Below are positions 11,401 to 21,400 of a stretch of 64,000 nucleotides of DNA, one piece after another. The position numbers and the translations under genes were made by a program. The notes beneath the pieces are model-generated. The model did not search any database, had not been told where the DNA came from, and saw nothing but the letters and a program-made list of their open reading frames with translations. The DNA lies in NCBI GenBank assembly GCA_016212925.1, contig JACRDF010000050.1, forward strand, positions 62,001-126,000, read 5' to 3'. Position 1 is the first letter of the stretch; every line of letters begins with the position of its first letter. Source of the stretch: Desulfomonile tiedjei (lineage in GTDB: Bacteria; Desulfobacterota; Desulfomonilia; Desulfomonilales; Desulfomonilaceae).

Positions 11401-11864
11401 CCGGCGGCATGCTTTACAGAAAGCTGCGAACGGTTGACGGGCAGCGTGCCGACCTGACTGCCGAAGCGCCCTGGGTTCAGGTGGCTGCGAGATTCGGTTG
11501 GTGCGAGGGGAAAGCTTCTCGATACGACGAACCCAGAGTGGCGGGTGGCAGCAAACGCACAGTGCTGAGAGTCGAGCGGGCCATATGGGCTTCAGGCGCC
11601 AGCGGGGAGGAAAACCTTGTGTTGGTCCCTCTTTTCGACGACGAAAAAGGAGACGGCGAGGGTATATTACTGTTGCATGTGACCTTTGTCCCTGAGTGTT
11701 CCATCCAGCAGAAATTGGCAGTCCTGCGCGGCCTGGGAAACCGATACCACGATATCATCGAGCGAATTGAAGAAGTTTCTCAGGGCGCCAGCCTCGAGGA
11801 CCTCCTCGAAAACATTTCGCCACGAGACTTGATGCTCATGCCGGTGGATCGCCTGCTGGCCTAA
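8451..11864 (+). CDS. Giant GlmS-like glutamine amidotransferase / double SIS protein
   Basis: 1137 residues, against about 610 for ordinary GlmS (glutamine:fructose-6-phosphate aminotransferase). It starts MCGIAGF, so Cys2 can be the class II glutaminase nucleophile. A helical insert (about 12-150) precedes RGRDSAG (164-170), and a second insert (about 176-255) precedes HTRWAS (265-270). NGDVDN lies at 305-310. The first SIS domain (about 500-660) has ISQSGTT (583-589) and VASTKAF (637-643), close to GlmS. The second SIS domain (about 690-830) lacks the canonical ELKHGP loop and has FTEDKKHIDL instead. The last 300 residues (about 835-1137) match nothing I recognise. An aminosugar role is likely, but the exact reaction is uncertain. 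The gene stands alone. Confidence 0.8.
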   Translation: MCGIAGFLSNQVWLKQTDLSWLDGILRDLEKWPSSAEPLESLAHPLKELVDRFDDLMSFALHLALVEDPAVLGQVEKIAALLEQAESRIVEYMAEKGRTDELEQVSEDTRDCLWQIREEVLGSVARTTGLIPERFTSETLTRSLRFVAWAVEGVMENLDRLEVRGRDSAGIAIQCGLPSAPASVPAGCSMTLPLEIPEKTEGGVKSSGSVTKLGDGREVYTFVYKVANLVGRLGENTAALRSAIQKDEVLWTVAGLTGQVNIIAHTRWASNGIISLSNCHPADGILCGREHQATVNDSEAQFVLNGDVDNYHTLMETVVHGQGFAIDPLVTTDAKILPVFYRLGTDPSASPETRFAALMKSCEGSLAVVMQHPDYPSCLFLGQKGSGQSLFVGLIKDGVIMASEVYGLASRTRRSYALSGTEGGGTQVTVTVGNSGNVLLPGRYLDDAGPFEMKADPIYIHSRDIYRGSYSYYFEKEIHEAPSSVRKTIKGKYRKVGGKIDFIRDGHGTLSGLVARLRDPNLPSIKRVMVIGQGTASIAAMGVAHLVERGLAKARISVGWCKASEMSGFLTDDPLSDTLLIAISQSGTTTDTNRTVDVAGAQGAWIHAIVNRRNSPLVAKSNSHFYTGDGRDVEMAVASTKAFYSQIAAGKLTALLLAQEFGTLEDEEIYQEIHELERLPADIEWVLNQDQVLKDCAEKYGPSSRNWAVVGNGPNKIAADEIRIKLSELCYKSIPCDFTEDKKHIDLSTEPLTLVVANDLPEQIVQDTAKEVAIFKAHNGKPIVFCARGEKRFREPAEKLIELPVIGGGLGFVLATVAGHMWGFYAAKAIDAGAEEFRKARTLLTQMLEDPESWNPGIVRARLNDLMKLVATGEMNASLPASTVAALSTYAASLEPELAPAEFARETIEEGIIVLSKAAEEMTRPVDTIRHQAKTVTVGISRPQEMLPTLIMTALEYLPVFPSQIREQDRRMLRAIAPIVSEVTGGMLYRKLRTVDGQRADLTAEAPWVQVAARFGWCEGKASRYDEPRVAGGSKRTVLRVERAIWASGASGEENLVLVPLFDDEKGDGEGILLLHVTFVPECSIQQKLAVLRGLGNRYHDIIERIEEVSQGASLEDLLENISPRDLMLMPVDRLLA

Positions 11865-12343
11865 GGAATTTCTTGACGTCCGACATTTTTGTGCGCGAAC
11901 GCCATGATTAGGCTGGCGCGTTGCATCGATTGCGAAAGAACCTCCTTTTCGGCCACTCCTTTGTATGGCAGATATGCCGGTTGCCGGAATTCTTGTCCGA
12001 ATCAAATCCGGGGGTATTCTTAAAAGCCATCGGTTTCCCCCACCACCTTTGCCAATCACCACATTGCGGCGGGCTATGCCCGCCGATTGTTGCCGGCAAC
12101 AGACTCGACCGGACCACGTTATCGAACATTTGTTTCGGCAACTGTTACATGCCCGGTCGCGCCATTTCCATCTGGACCCTCCCACATCACGCCACATGGG
12201 GTTCTTTCGGACCGGCCTTTTTGATTTTGTCCGGTCTGTCGCGCAAAATCCTTGACAAATTACCACAAAAAATATATAAAAAAATAGAGTGTTATACGAT
12301 ATAGTTAAATCAATTTATTGGAAATGACTCCCGGAGGCTCCTG
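11865..12343. other. Intergenic region, promoter at its right end
   Basis: 478 bp between the GlmS-like gene and the LysM gene. No reading frame looks like a protein. The last 100 bp are AT-rich and hold the promoter listed separately. Confidence 0.5.
12252..12280 (+). promoter_or_regulatory. Sigma-70 type promoter of the LysM gene
   Basis: TTGACA at 12252-12257 and TATAAA at 12275-12280 with a 17-bp spacer, a near-consensus housekeeping promoter. The predicted start near 12287 leaves a leader of about 57 nt before the GGAGG site and ATG at 12344. Confidence 0.75.
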
Positions 12344-13438
12344 ATGCTCAGAAAATACTTGTTAGCCATCCTGCCGGCTGTGGTCACCGCGCTGATCCCA
12401 TGCCTCACAACGCCCGCAGGCGCCTTCGAACTCTTCCCCAGGCCGGAGGGCCAATATACGGTGCAACGAGGCGATACCCTTTACGGCATTGCCGGCCACT
12501 ACTATACCAACCCGGCTTTATGGCCTTTCCTTTGGAACCAGAACCCCGCGGTCAGGTTAAAAGGGACCGGCACCGCCGCGGAAAAACAGCCCTTGATACC
12601 GGGAACTACCGTGGACCTTTATCACCAGAGATACTCCGCGCCGGTCGTGAATCAGTTCTATTCGCCGCCCACGGGAATTCCATTTGAAGCCCAGTTCGTG
12701 ATTACCAGGGTGCCTTTCAAGGGCATACCGTACGACAAGAAATATTTCCGGTACAAGCTGACTTTGCGGCCCAATCAGGTCTGGGGATACATAGTAGCCT
12801 CTCCTGAAGGCACCAAGGTCCATTTTCTTGAGAGGGACCTTCTTTACATTCGCTTTCGTCCGTCAAAAAAGCAGGCCATTCTTGTCGGTGACCGGTTCGG
12901 AGTCTATCGAGATCGCGGTCCTGTAACCCATCCGCTCAATCCGAATAGGCAGATTGGCTTTTTCAGCGAAGTCATCGGAGAGGTGGAAATAACGAGCACC
13001 GGTCACGATCTGATCACGGCCATAGTGCTTGACTCCTACGAGGAGATTAAAAAGGGTGACAGGATATCTTTGTTTGCACCCAAGAATCGTGAAATAGTCC
13101 CTACCAAAACTCATCGGATGTTGACCGGCACCATTCTGCGTTCGGCGACCAGGGATGTGGACACCTTTTACAAAGATGTTCACAACCTTGAGAACGACAT
13201 TGTTTTTATCGATCGAGGGGAGTGCGACGGCATGAAGGAGGGGATTCTGGTCAACATTTATCGCCCGGCATTACCGATCGCTGATCCCTATTTCTCCAAC
13301 CGCCGACTGGTGACGCCGGACTCGTACTTGGGTGAGGGAATGGTATTGAAAGCCTTTGAAAAGAATTCAACTCTACTCATTACCAGGTCGCGGGAAGAAA
13401 TCTTGCCCGGTGACATAATCAAGAGTGTTTCGGATTAG
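12344..13438 (+). CDS. Secreted LysM-domain protein
   Basis: A 364-residue exported protein. The signal peptide covers residues 1-28, with cleavage probably near PAGAFE. One LysM domain follows at about 37-85, beginning YTVQRGDTLYGIAGHYY with an unusually long helix-turn region containing NPALWPFLWNQNP, a variant common in Desulfobacterota envelope proteins. The remaining 270 residues are beta-rich with repeated G-D-x-(I/F/V) turns (GDRFGVYRD, GDRISLFAP, GDIIKSVSD), probably a small-barrel domain. A peptidoglycan-binding envelope role is inferred. GGAGG seven bases before the ATG and the promoter at 12252 support the start. It is monocistronic as far as can be seen. Confidence 0.8.
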   Translation: MLRKYLLAILPAVVTALIPCLTTPAGAFELFPRPEGQYTVQRGDTLYGIAGHYYTNPALWPFLWNQNPAVRLKGTGTAAEKQPLIPGTTVDLYHQRYSAPVVNQFYSPPTGIPFEAQFVITRVPFKGIPYDKKYFRYKLTLRPNQVWGYIVASPEGTKVHFLERDLLYIRFRPSKKQAILVGDRFGVYRDRGPVTHPLNPNRQIGFFSEVIGEVEITSTGHDLITAIVLDSYEEIKKGDRISLFAPKNREIVPTKTHRMLTGTILRSATRDVDTFYKDVHNLENDIVFIDRGECDGMKEGILVNIYRPALPIADPYFSNRRLVTPDSYLGEGMVLKAFEKNSTLLITRSREEILPGDIIKSVSD

Positions 13439-13828
13439 AGGCCGAAAACAAATTAACAGCGAAGCACTTTGATGCTCGCCCACTCCGAGATTTACTAGAT
13501 CTCCCTGCCGCTTGTCATTGCACGAGCCTTGACAACTAAGCCCGGCTCCTCTACGGTACCTGCCGTTCCGTTCCAGGCAAAATTGTTGTTGCAATTCGGG
13601 CCGACGGTCAGTTTCGCGGACCGCGGGCTTGCGCGATTGACACTTTTCATATCAATTCGCTATCAAACGTGGAATATTGGAATGAAGAATCGCGCTCCGG
13701 CCGGCGCGGTCTGTGGCACCCAAGCCTGCGGAATATAGACCTTATTGAGTGCCGCTGACCTGGCAACTCGGTCAGCGGGGGAGTCGCATGGCCATTCTGC
13801 TGATACCGAAGCTGAAGAGTGAACTCTG
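13439..13828. other. Intergenic region with one strong hairpin
   Basis: 390 bp between the LysM gene and dprA. CCGCTGACC at 13752-13760 pairs perfectly with GGTCAGCGG at 13770-13778 around a 9-nt loop, 50 bp before the dprA start. There is no U-tract after it, so it may be a leader hairpin or processing site. No gene is seen here. Confidence 0.5.
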
Positions 13829-14962
13829 ATGGCGGATGATTCTCGGCCCACTGATGCCACTTTGTACGATTGGCTGGCCCTTGATCGGATTCCCAGGGTC
13901 GGTCCGTTGACCATGGCCCGTTTGTACGACGCTTTTGGGAGCCCCGGCAGGGCAATGCAGGCCACTGCCAAAGAGATCAGTCATCGAGCCGGATTAGGAG
14001 AAAAGCTTGCCGAGACAATCGCCGGTTTCCGTCCACCGGAAGACGAAATTAGAAAAGACATCGAGGTCCTCGAAAGACTTGAGGTTCGAGTCGTCACCCG
14101 TTGGGATTCGGACTATCCCCCGAATCTGAAAGAGATTTATGATCCACCGGCCCTCTTGTTTGTGAGAGGTCGAATCATATTGGAGGATTCCAGGGCAGTG
14201 GCGCTAGTGGGGAGCAGGAATCCCACCCGTTATGGGCTGGAGATGACCGAACAGATTACCCGAGGGCTCGCCAGAGCAGGCGTTACCGCTGTCAGCGGCC
14301 TGGCCAGAGGAATTGATACCGCGTGCCACAGGGCCGCGTTGAATGAGGGTGGAAGAACAATCGGGGTCTTGGGCTGCGGAATAGACGTGCTTTATCCTCG
14401 GGAAAACAAGCCTCTGGTTGACGAAATGATAGGCTCTGGAGCGGTCGTCAGTGAATTTAGACCCGGAATTCCTCCTTTGGCCACCAACTTCTATCGCAGG
14501 AACAGGATAGTCTCGGGTCTTGTTAAAGGCGTTGTCGTGGTGCAGGCAACGCGCAACAGCGGTTCACTTATTACAGCGGGCCACGCTCTGGATCAGAACA
14601 GGGACGTGTTCGCGGTACCGGGAAACGTGATGGACGCTCGGTCATGGGGTCCTCATAACCTGCTCAAGCAGGGGGCAGGCATCGTTGAATCGGCTGACGA
14701 TGTGCTGGCATCGCTGTTTACTCAGCAGCCGGTCAAGCCGCAGGCAAACCTGTTCGACGCGGAAGGGGACCGTGATCAGGAACTGTCGGACATGGCTGAA
14801 CAGGTTCTGGGATCTCTCGATCCGGACCCGGTGCCCATCGACCTACTCTGTGAGACCTTGAAGATGGAGGTCGGGAAGCTTTCGGGGACCCTCTTGGAAC
14901 TCGAATTGAAGGGGTTGGTCAGACAGTACCCCGGCAAGATGTTCGCGAGAATTCTGCGCTAA
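13829..14962 (+). CDS. dprA: DNA-processing protein DprA/Smf
   Basis: A 377-residue DprA. The family loads RecA on incoming single-stranded DNA during natural transformation and is widely conserved beyond competent species. An N-terminal helix-hairpin-helix-like region (RIPRVGPLTMARLYDAFG) is followed by the Rossmann-like core with VALVGSRNPTRYG, VSGLARGIDTACHRAAL and TRNSGSLITAGHALDQ. A C-terminal winged-helix (DML1-type) domain lies at about residues 310-377. The ATG at 13829 has only a weak site (GAAGAG). topA follows after 251 bp; dprA-topA adjacency is common in bacteria. The family is certain; a competence role here is unproven. Confidence 0.95.
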   Translation: MADDSRPTDATLYDWLALDRIPRVGPLTMARLYDAFGSPGRAMQATAKEISHRAGLGEKLAETIAGFRPPEDEIRKDIEVLERLEVRVVTRWDSDYPPNLKEIYDPPALLFVRGRIILEDSRAVALVGSRNPTRYGLEMTEQITRGLARAGVTAVSGLARGIDTACHRAALNEGGRTIGVLGCGIDVLYPRENKPLVDEMIGSGAVVSEFRPGIPPLATNFYRRNRIVSGLVKGVVVVQATRNSGSLITAGHALDQNRDVFAVPGNVMDARSWGPHNLLKQGAGIVESADDVLASLFTQQPVKPQANLFDAEGDRDQELSDMAEQVLGSLDPDPVPIDLLCETLKMEVGKLSGTLLELELKGLVRQYPGKMFARILR

Positions 14963-15213
14963 TTCATTGAATTAGCCAACCGCGTTTGGTAAGACGGCAG
15001 GGCCCCCTTGACTTTCTTGCGCGGTGCTCGAAATTTTTAAGAATATTGAGTGGCAAGCTTAGCGGAAAACTGACTGCTTTATGAGCACGGTTCATGCCGA
15101 TGTGGCTGTGGGCAGGGAATTTCCCGAAATTCCCGGTTTGGAAGCAGCTTGCCGAAAAGGATTCTGTTCCCGGTGTCGCTCCGGGCGTCCCGATTGCAGT
15201 GAGGAGTAGGTTA

Positions 15214-17493
15214 ATGAACAAGACCTTGGTAGTGGTCGAATCACCGGCCAAAGCAAAGACGATAAAAAAATATCTGGGGTCGGGCTATGAAGTGAAGGCT
15301 TCGGTGGGCCATATCAAGGACCTTCCCGAAAAGGAACTGGGTGTAAAGGTCAAAGAGGGCTTTGTTCCGGAATACAAGGTCATTGCCGGAAAAGAAAAGG
15401 TGGTGCAGGAACTCAGCTCCGCTGCCCAGAAGGCCGACAGGGTGCTTCTGGCCACAGACCCGGACCGCGAGGGAGAGGCCATTGCCTGGCATCTCAGTGA
15501 AGAGCTTCATAAGCCGAAAAAGGACATCTTCCGTGTGCTGTTCAACGAATTGACGGAAAAGACCATCAAAGAAGCTATACAGTCTCCTTCAAGATTGGAT
15601 GAGAAGAAATACAACGCTCAACAAGCTCGGCGAATACTTGACCGCATAGTTGGCTACCAGTTGAGTCCACTGCTATGGGACAAAGTGCAATACGGGCTCA
15701 GCGCGGGCCGCGTTCAATCCGTGGCCTTGAGGCTCATCGTGGACCGTCAGGATGAGATCGATACTTTTGTCCCGCAAGAGTATTGGAGTGTGACCGCGAC
15801 TTTGCGCGGGGGCTCCCCCCCCGCCTTTGAAGTCAAACTTGTCGAAGAGCATGGCGAAAAGATAGAAATCGCCGATGTCACCACAGCCGAAAGACTCGTT
15901 GCCGCCGCGCGACAAAAACCATTCGAGGTGGTGGAGGTTAAACGACGCGAGAGGAGTCGCAAGCCTACCCCGCCCTTTATTACATCCACCCTTCAACAGG
16001 AGGCCTCCCGCAAGCTCAGACTGACCAGCAGCCGCACTATGCGGATAGCCCAGAAACTCTATGAGGGAATCGAACTTGGTACCGAGGGTCCAGTCGGCCT
16101 GATAACCTATATGAGAACCGATTCCCCACGCATAGCCCCCGAAGCCTTGACCGCGGTCCGAGAGTACATTGGAAAGAAGTACGGGCCCGGCTATTTGCCG
16201 GCGAAGCCTCACTTTTACAAGAGCGGAAAAGCCGCGCAGGAGGCTCATGAAGCGATCCGGCCGACTTCAATGGACCTTCCGCCGGAGAAGGTGGCTCGCT
16301 TTCTCGATAAGGCGCAACTCGCTCTGTACACGCTGATATGGAATCGTTTTGTTGCAAGTCAGGCTGCTCCGGCGGTATTCGACATGACCACGGCAAACAT
16401 CAAATCAGGCAATCTGACGTTTCGAGTCACAGGCTCGATCATGAAATTTGACGGGTTTCTGAGAATTTACGGACAGGGCGCGGACGAAGAATCAGACAGC
16501 CAAAATGGTGATCGGGACGATGCAGAAAGAAGGCTGCCGCCTCTCAAACCCGGCGACACCCTTGCGTTAGAGAGACTCTCCCCTCGGCAACATTTCACCC
16601 AGCCGCCCCCATGCTTTAACGAAGCGACTCTCATCAAGGAACTGGAAGAGCAAGGAATTGGGCGTCCTTCGACCTATGCCGAAACCGTAACCACCATTCA
16701 GAAGCGGAAGTATGTTGAGCTGGAAGATAAGAAATTCCACCCCACCCTGCTGGGACGAATTATCGCAAAGCTTCTAGTGGAAAGTTTTCCCAAATTGGTA
16801 AACACAAGATTCACAGCGGAAATGGAGAATTCGCTGGACCTTATTGAGGAGGGAAAAGCCTCATGGAAGGAAACCCTCCAGGACTTTTATGCGCCTTTCC
16901 AGTCAGCCCTGGATGAAGCCAAAAGGGCCATGAAAAGCATCAAGAGGGAAGGAATACCGACATCGGCCGTCTGTCCCGAATGCGGGGGCGCCTTATTGGT
17001 TCGCTCGGGTCGCTATGGACTATTTATCGGATGTGCTGCTTACCCGGAGTGCGGGTACACGCGAAATCTCGCGTCGGATACCTCAGCTAAAACCGAGCCC
17101 ACGCCCACGGACGAGACTTGCCCCCGGTGCGGTTCCCCCATGGTTGTCAGGCGCGGGCGCAGCGGGCCCTTTCTTTCGTGTTCTCGTTATCCTGAATGCC
17201 GCAGCGCGCGTCCGCTGACCACAGGGGTCAAGTGCCCGAAATGCAATCAAGGTGAGCTTGCTCAGCGTCGCACAAAAAAAGGGAAGATCTTCTACTCGTG
17301 CACGCGGTATCCCGAATGTGACTATTCCCTCTGGTACAAGCCCGTGAGCGTACCCTGCCCCAATCCCGAGTGCGATTCCCCGCTCATGGAGCAACGGGTC
17401 AGTAAGAAAGAGGGGCCGGTCTTGCAGTGTCCCAAGTGCAAGCACAAGGTCCTGAATCCCCAGGAGACGGATAAGGGAGCAGTCAATTACTGA
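15214..17493 (+). CDS. topA: DNA topoisomerase I
   Basis: A 759-residue type IA topoisomerase that relaxes negative supercoils. The TOPRIM domain starts at once (VVVESPAKAKTIKKYLG), with ATDPDREGEAIAWHL carrying the acidic metal ligands. The active-site Tyr is about residue 299 in LITYMRTDS. Four C-terminal zinc ribbons follow: CPECGGALL...CAAYPEC, CPRCGSPMV...CSRYPEC, CPKCNQGEL...CTRYPEC, and CPNPECDSPL...CPKC. The frame is open 120 bp further upstream, but the ATG at 15214 has AGGAG before it and places the TOPRIM motif at residue 6, as in other TopA. It lies downstream of dprA. Confidence 0.97.
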   Translation: MNKTLVVVESPAKAKTIKKYLGSGYEVKASVGHIKDLPEKELGVKVKEGFVPEYKVIAGKEKVVQELSSAAQKADRVLLATDPDREGEAIAWHLSEELHKPKKDIFRVLFNELTEKTIKEAIQSPSRLDEKKYNAQQARRILDRIVGYQLSPLLWDKVQYGLSAGRVQSVALRLIVDRQDEIDTFVPQEYWSVTATLRGGSPPAFEVKLVEEHGEKIEIADVTTAERLVAAARQKPFEVVEVKRRERSRKPTPPFITSTLQQEASRKLRLTSSRTMRIAQKLYEGIELGTEGPVGLITYMRTDSPRIAPEALTAVREYIGKKYGPGYLPAKPHFYKSGKAAQEAHEAIRPTSMDLPPEKVARFLDKAQLALYTLIWNRFVASQAAPAVFDMTTANIKSGNLTFRVTGSIMKFDGFLRIYGQGADEESDSQNGDRDDAERRLPPLKPGDTLALERLSPRQHFTQPPPCFNEATLIKELEEQGIGRPSTYAETVTTIQKRKYVELEDKKFHPTLLGRIIAKLLVESFPKLVNTRFTAEMENSLDLIEEGKASWKETLQDFYAPFQSALDEAKRAMKSIKREGIPTSAVCPECGGALLVRSGRYGLFIGCAAYPECGYTRNLASDTSAKTEPTPTDETCPRCGSPMVVRRGRSGPFLSCSRYPECRSARPLTTGVKCPKCNQGELAQRRTKKGKIFYSCTRYPECDYSLWYKPVSVPCPNPECDSPLMEQRVSKKEGPVLQCPKCKHKVLNPQETDKGAVNY

Positions 17494-17888
17494 TGCGGGT
17501 TTGACTTTATAGTGATTGCCAAAACTCGGGACCTATTGATCATCCGTTACCACGGCGAAAGCCGAGGTCCAGTCCCGCCCGGAATGCGGGATTGAAAAGA
17601 CTGGATTCCGGCCCCGGTTTTCACCGGGGTAAACTTGGGGATCGCCGGTATGACGGTCTAGCACCAGTGCGCTTTCGTACAAGTGAACTTGGCGGGCGTC
17701 CCTGCCGGCCATTGCTAATGCCGCTTTTGTGAACGCGCATTGGGCAAAGGCTATCTCGAATCGGGCAAAACTTTTGGCAACGCGTGTAAACAGAGAGAAC
17801 CAATTAGGAGAGAATTCGTCCGGACTTGATCACGGTCAGGTCCGGACTTGGTCTGGCACATCATCTATTGTTTGACCACCGGTTGTTA
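17494..17888. other. Convergent intergenic region with hairpins and a short direct repeat
   Basis: 395 bp between the ends of topA and the small secreted gene. CCCCGGT (17612-17618) pairs with ACCGGGG (17623-17629) around a 4-nt loop, but no U-tract follows. GTCCGGACTTG occurs twice, at 17818-17828 and 17840-17850. I see no gene. Confidence 0.45.
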
Positions 17889-18290
17889 TCACGGTTTGGC
17901 GGCGGTGGAGGCTTTTGCAGGGGGCGCGGGGGGGATCTCTTTCCAATTCACCGAATTGAACGGGTTCGGTGCGGAGGCAGCCGCAGCAGGAGCGGCCTCC
18001 GCTCCCTTGGCCGGTCGGGCCGCACGTTCGCGGATGAAAGATTCCACTTTATCAATTGGAAAACTAATCATCTTTCCCAATATCCAAAAAATGTACATCT
18101 GTTCCCTGGGTGTGGGCGGCGCGGGAAACACGGGGCCGGGCCCCTGATCTCCCGCATGAGGCACGTAAGACGCTTCGTGATAGCTCGGTTTCACCTGTAT
18201 GAGTTTCTTTTCTTCCTTCTGTGCCTGCCCGAAACATGCCGAAGCAGCCCAGAGCATGACTGGAAGTAACATCAGAAGGATCTTTGCCAT
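17889..18290 (-). CDS. Small secreted protein of unknown function
   Basis: 133 residues from ATG at 18288-18290, preceded by GAGGTG; the frame is open further but the longer start lacks a ribosome site. MAKILLMLLPVMLWAASACFGQ is a clear signal peptide; the Ala-Cys-Phe-Gly sequence is not a good lipobox. The mature part is Pro/Ala-rich, with one moderately hydrophobic stretch (MYIFWILGKMISFP) and a C-terminal APAAAASAP...PPAPPAKAS linker. I recognise no family. It lies 171 bp downstream of the SUMF1-PDZ gene on the same strand, with a REP-like hairpin between them. Confidence 0.6.
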   Translation of the reverse strand: MAKILLMLLPVMLWAASACFGQAQKEEKKLIQVKPSYHEASYVPHAGDQGPGPVFPAPPTPREQMYIFWILGKMISFPIDKVESFIRERAARPAKGAEAAPAAAASAPNPFNSVNWKEIPPAPPAKASTAAKP

Positions 18291-18378
18291 GAGAAGCACC
18301 TCGGGAAATGATTTTCCGGGCCTCTTTATCACATGTTGTTAAAAAAGCCAGTCTTTTTTGAAAGATTTTGTTGGAATT

Positions 18379-18480
18379 CAGTCCTGGGGCGGGTAGACCG
18401 CTTTTGTAGGGCAGGCTTTCCAGCCTGCTGCTATCGGCATTTTGGGACGGGCAACCGCGAATCACGTCCAGTCCTGGGGC
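18379..18480. repeat. REP-like hairpin between 12-bp direct repeats
   Basis: GCAGGC at 18411-18416 pairs with GCCTGC at 18423-18428 inside the wider context GTAGGGCAGGC. CAGTCCTGGGGC occurs at 18379-18390 and again at 18469-18480, exactly 90 bp apart, the second copy inside the 3' end of the SUMF1-PDZ gene. It may be an inserted palindromic element that duplicated its target, or chance similarity. Confidence 0.45.
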
Positions 18481-21400
18481 TGGGATTTCTGGTCTTTGTC
18501 TCCCGTGGGTGCGCGGTCCGGACGAGGTTCCGGCTTCTTGAACGGCCCCTTCACTGTAGTATCCATGACCGAAATCCCGATGGAGCCCGAGGGCAAGCGC
18601 AACGAGTACTCGTATCCGTCCCGTACGAAAACCGCCACAGGATGGGTTTTGTCTCTTTTAGTCTTCGCCGTGAGGGCCAGGAATTTCTCCGCTGTCAGGT
18701 CCCGCACCCCATGGTATTCGATGATAACGTCCCCTCGTGCCATTCCGGCCTTTTTGGCGTCCGACTTGGGCGTGAAGTCCAGAACCACGACCCCGCTCAC
18801 GGGTTCTACATGCGGAGCCGGGAGCGTCTTTGAGCCGGTGGCCCGGTCAGCTGGGACGACTTTTGCCTGTCGCTCCTTCTCCTTTGCCATGGCGCTGGCC
18901 ACAGCCCTCTGGTCCGGGCCGGGCACCCACGACTTGGTCAGAAAATCGTCTGCGAAATGGAAGGTCCTCTGCGGACTGGTCATCTCGATAATCACGCGGA
19001 AGCCGCTGTTGTAGAAAGCAAGGTCCGGTCTAGCCCAACCGCGGAAGGCGCACCTGAGATTAACAGGTCCGAAAGTCCACTCGCCGCCTTTCATCACCCG
19101 GTTCTCACCATGACCGGGGCCTTCCGGGTCCACTTCAGGGCTGAACCGGTAATAATCCTCTCTGTAGTAATCCCTTACCCACTCCAAGACGTTTCCGCCC
19201 ATATCATAGAGGCCGAACCCATTCGGTTCATAACTGCCCACGGGGGCAACATATTTGAAGCCGTCATCCGCGGTCCTATCTCGCCAAGCGAAGTCGGTGT
19301 TTTTGTCCGCGTAGTTGGCCCTTCGACCGTCGGGCAGAGCGTCACCCCATGGGAATTGAGCCATGGGCAGTCCCCCTCTGGCGGCGTATTCCCACTGGGC
19401 CTCGGTAGGAAGTTTGTACGGCACCTTTTCTTTGGCTGTAAGCCACTCCACGAAGGCCTGAGCATCGTTGTGCGACACCATAGTCACCGGCTGGTCAGAA
19501 GAAATCGTCCAGCCCGGGTTTTTCCACGAAGTCCCTGCCTTCCGCTCAAACTGATTGCTTTCAGTGTTGAAGACCTGGCCCCCTTTTTCATCCTCCGCGT
19601 CGGTAATGTACCCTGTCTCGTTCACGAACTCTCGAAACTGGGCCACGGTGACTTCGGTCGAGGACATGAAAAAAGGCCTGGAGATTCGAACCTTATGAAA
19701 AGGAAATTCGTTTTCCAGGTTCACGGGCTGCCCCTGGGAAAGTGCCCCCATGGCCCATGAGATGTCGGCTTCGGAGCTGCCCATGACAAATGCTCCCGAG
19801 GGTATGCGTATCATCTTCATGCCAAGCGAATTAGTGAATGCTTCACCGCTCTTATCTCCGGTCACATCCACCAGGGCTTCCAGCACCCGCTTGGCAAAAG
19901 CGTTAGTTTCCTCGGCAAGATCTGTCTCCTTGGAACCCGCCGCGCTCGCTTTTTCGATCACCCTGAGCGCTTCAATGCGGCGACCTTTTGCCACCAGGTC
20001 CTTTACGCGATCCATCAGAGGTGTGACCTGCCCGTGGCGCCACAGCGCCTCCTGTTGATTCCGGTCATCGGCCCCACTTTGAGGCGTCTCATCCGGAGCG
20101 GCAACCACTGCGACACGGAATCCGGACATGTCCGTGCCCGTGTCAGGGTCGATGCCAAAGCGAAAGGCGTTTCGGGCAATCCCCGCGCCGAACGCCCAGC
20201 AACCTCCCCTTGCAACTTTCTTTTTCCCGCGGCGAGGGCCCGTGGGATCCACAGCCAAGGCTGATTTTGCCTCTTCATACGCCTTGGGGTCATATAGATC
20301 GGAGCAGAGTTGCCACGCGTTGCCGAGCATGTCGTATAGCCAGAAGCTGTTTGGCTCATAACTGCCCACTGGAGCTAGACGCGCGTGGCCGTCGTCTAGA
20401 GTTCGATCAGCCCAGGGCACAGGCGAGTTTCTATCCGCTACGTTGAGCCGCTTCCCATCCGGGTATTCATCGCCCCATGTGTATCTTTCGCCTTCCTTTC
20501 CTCCCCTCGCAGCGTATTCCCACTGAGCCTCGGTCGGCAGATGGTACTGTCGCTGCTCCTTTTTACTCAGCCATTGGCAGAAGGCTTCAGCGTCCTCGTG
20601 ACACACCAGGCTGACAGGATAGTCCTCGCGGGCTTCCGTGCCTGGATTCCGCCAGGACGCGCTTGGTTTTTTGGCCCAATGCTTCTTCGAATCATCGTAA
20701 ACCCAGCCCCACCCCTGTTTTTCAGCAACGGTCCTGTATCCGGTCTCTTGAACGAACCGTTTGAATTGCCCCGCTGTGACATGGTATTTGCCAAGAAAAA
20801 AGGGTCGCGAGATCCGCACCTTGTGGGCCGGCCCCTCCCGCTGGATCAGGCTCTCCTGGACGTTCCAGTCGTTCTGAATTCGACGGATCTCCGCCTCGGA
20901 ACTTCCCATAGTGAAACTACCGGCAGGAATCAACACCAGACGCATCCCGATGCTGTTGATGACTTCTCCCGGCGTAGGAGACTTGTCTTGAGATGCTTTA
21001 CCCGCATTGCCTTGGGCGGCCTGCAGCAGCAATTTGAGTCTTGAGGTATCGTCGCTGGACGCAGCGTAGGTTGCGCCCTTTAAGGCACTTTCCAATGGGT
21101 CGACAGCCAACTCCCATTCTTGTCTTTGCATTCGAGCCCGTGCCAGGTCTTCCTCCTTCTTAAGGACCCTTCGAGGTTCCCCATCCCCCGTCTTGGCCTG
21201 GCTAAACCCTCGTCGTTGCTCCTTCCGACCTCGCAGGTTTTCTTTTGAATCTTTGGAAGGATTCCGGTGGAAACCGTCAATGTATCCGGAAACGGCTTCA
21301 AAAAGTTTTGCAGGGCCTATTTCGTTTCTATCTTTGGAGGAAGCGTTGGAAGACTGTCCGGATTTGGATTGATCCTGAGAAGCTGCGGCCGGATTTGAAA

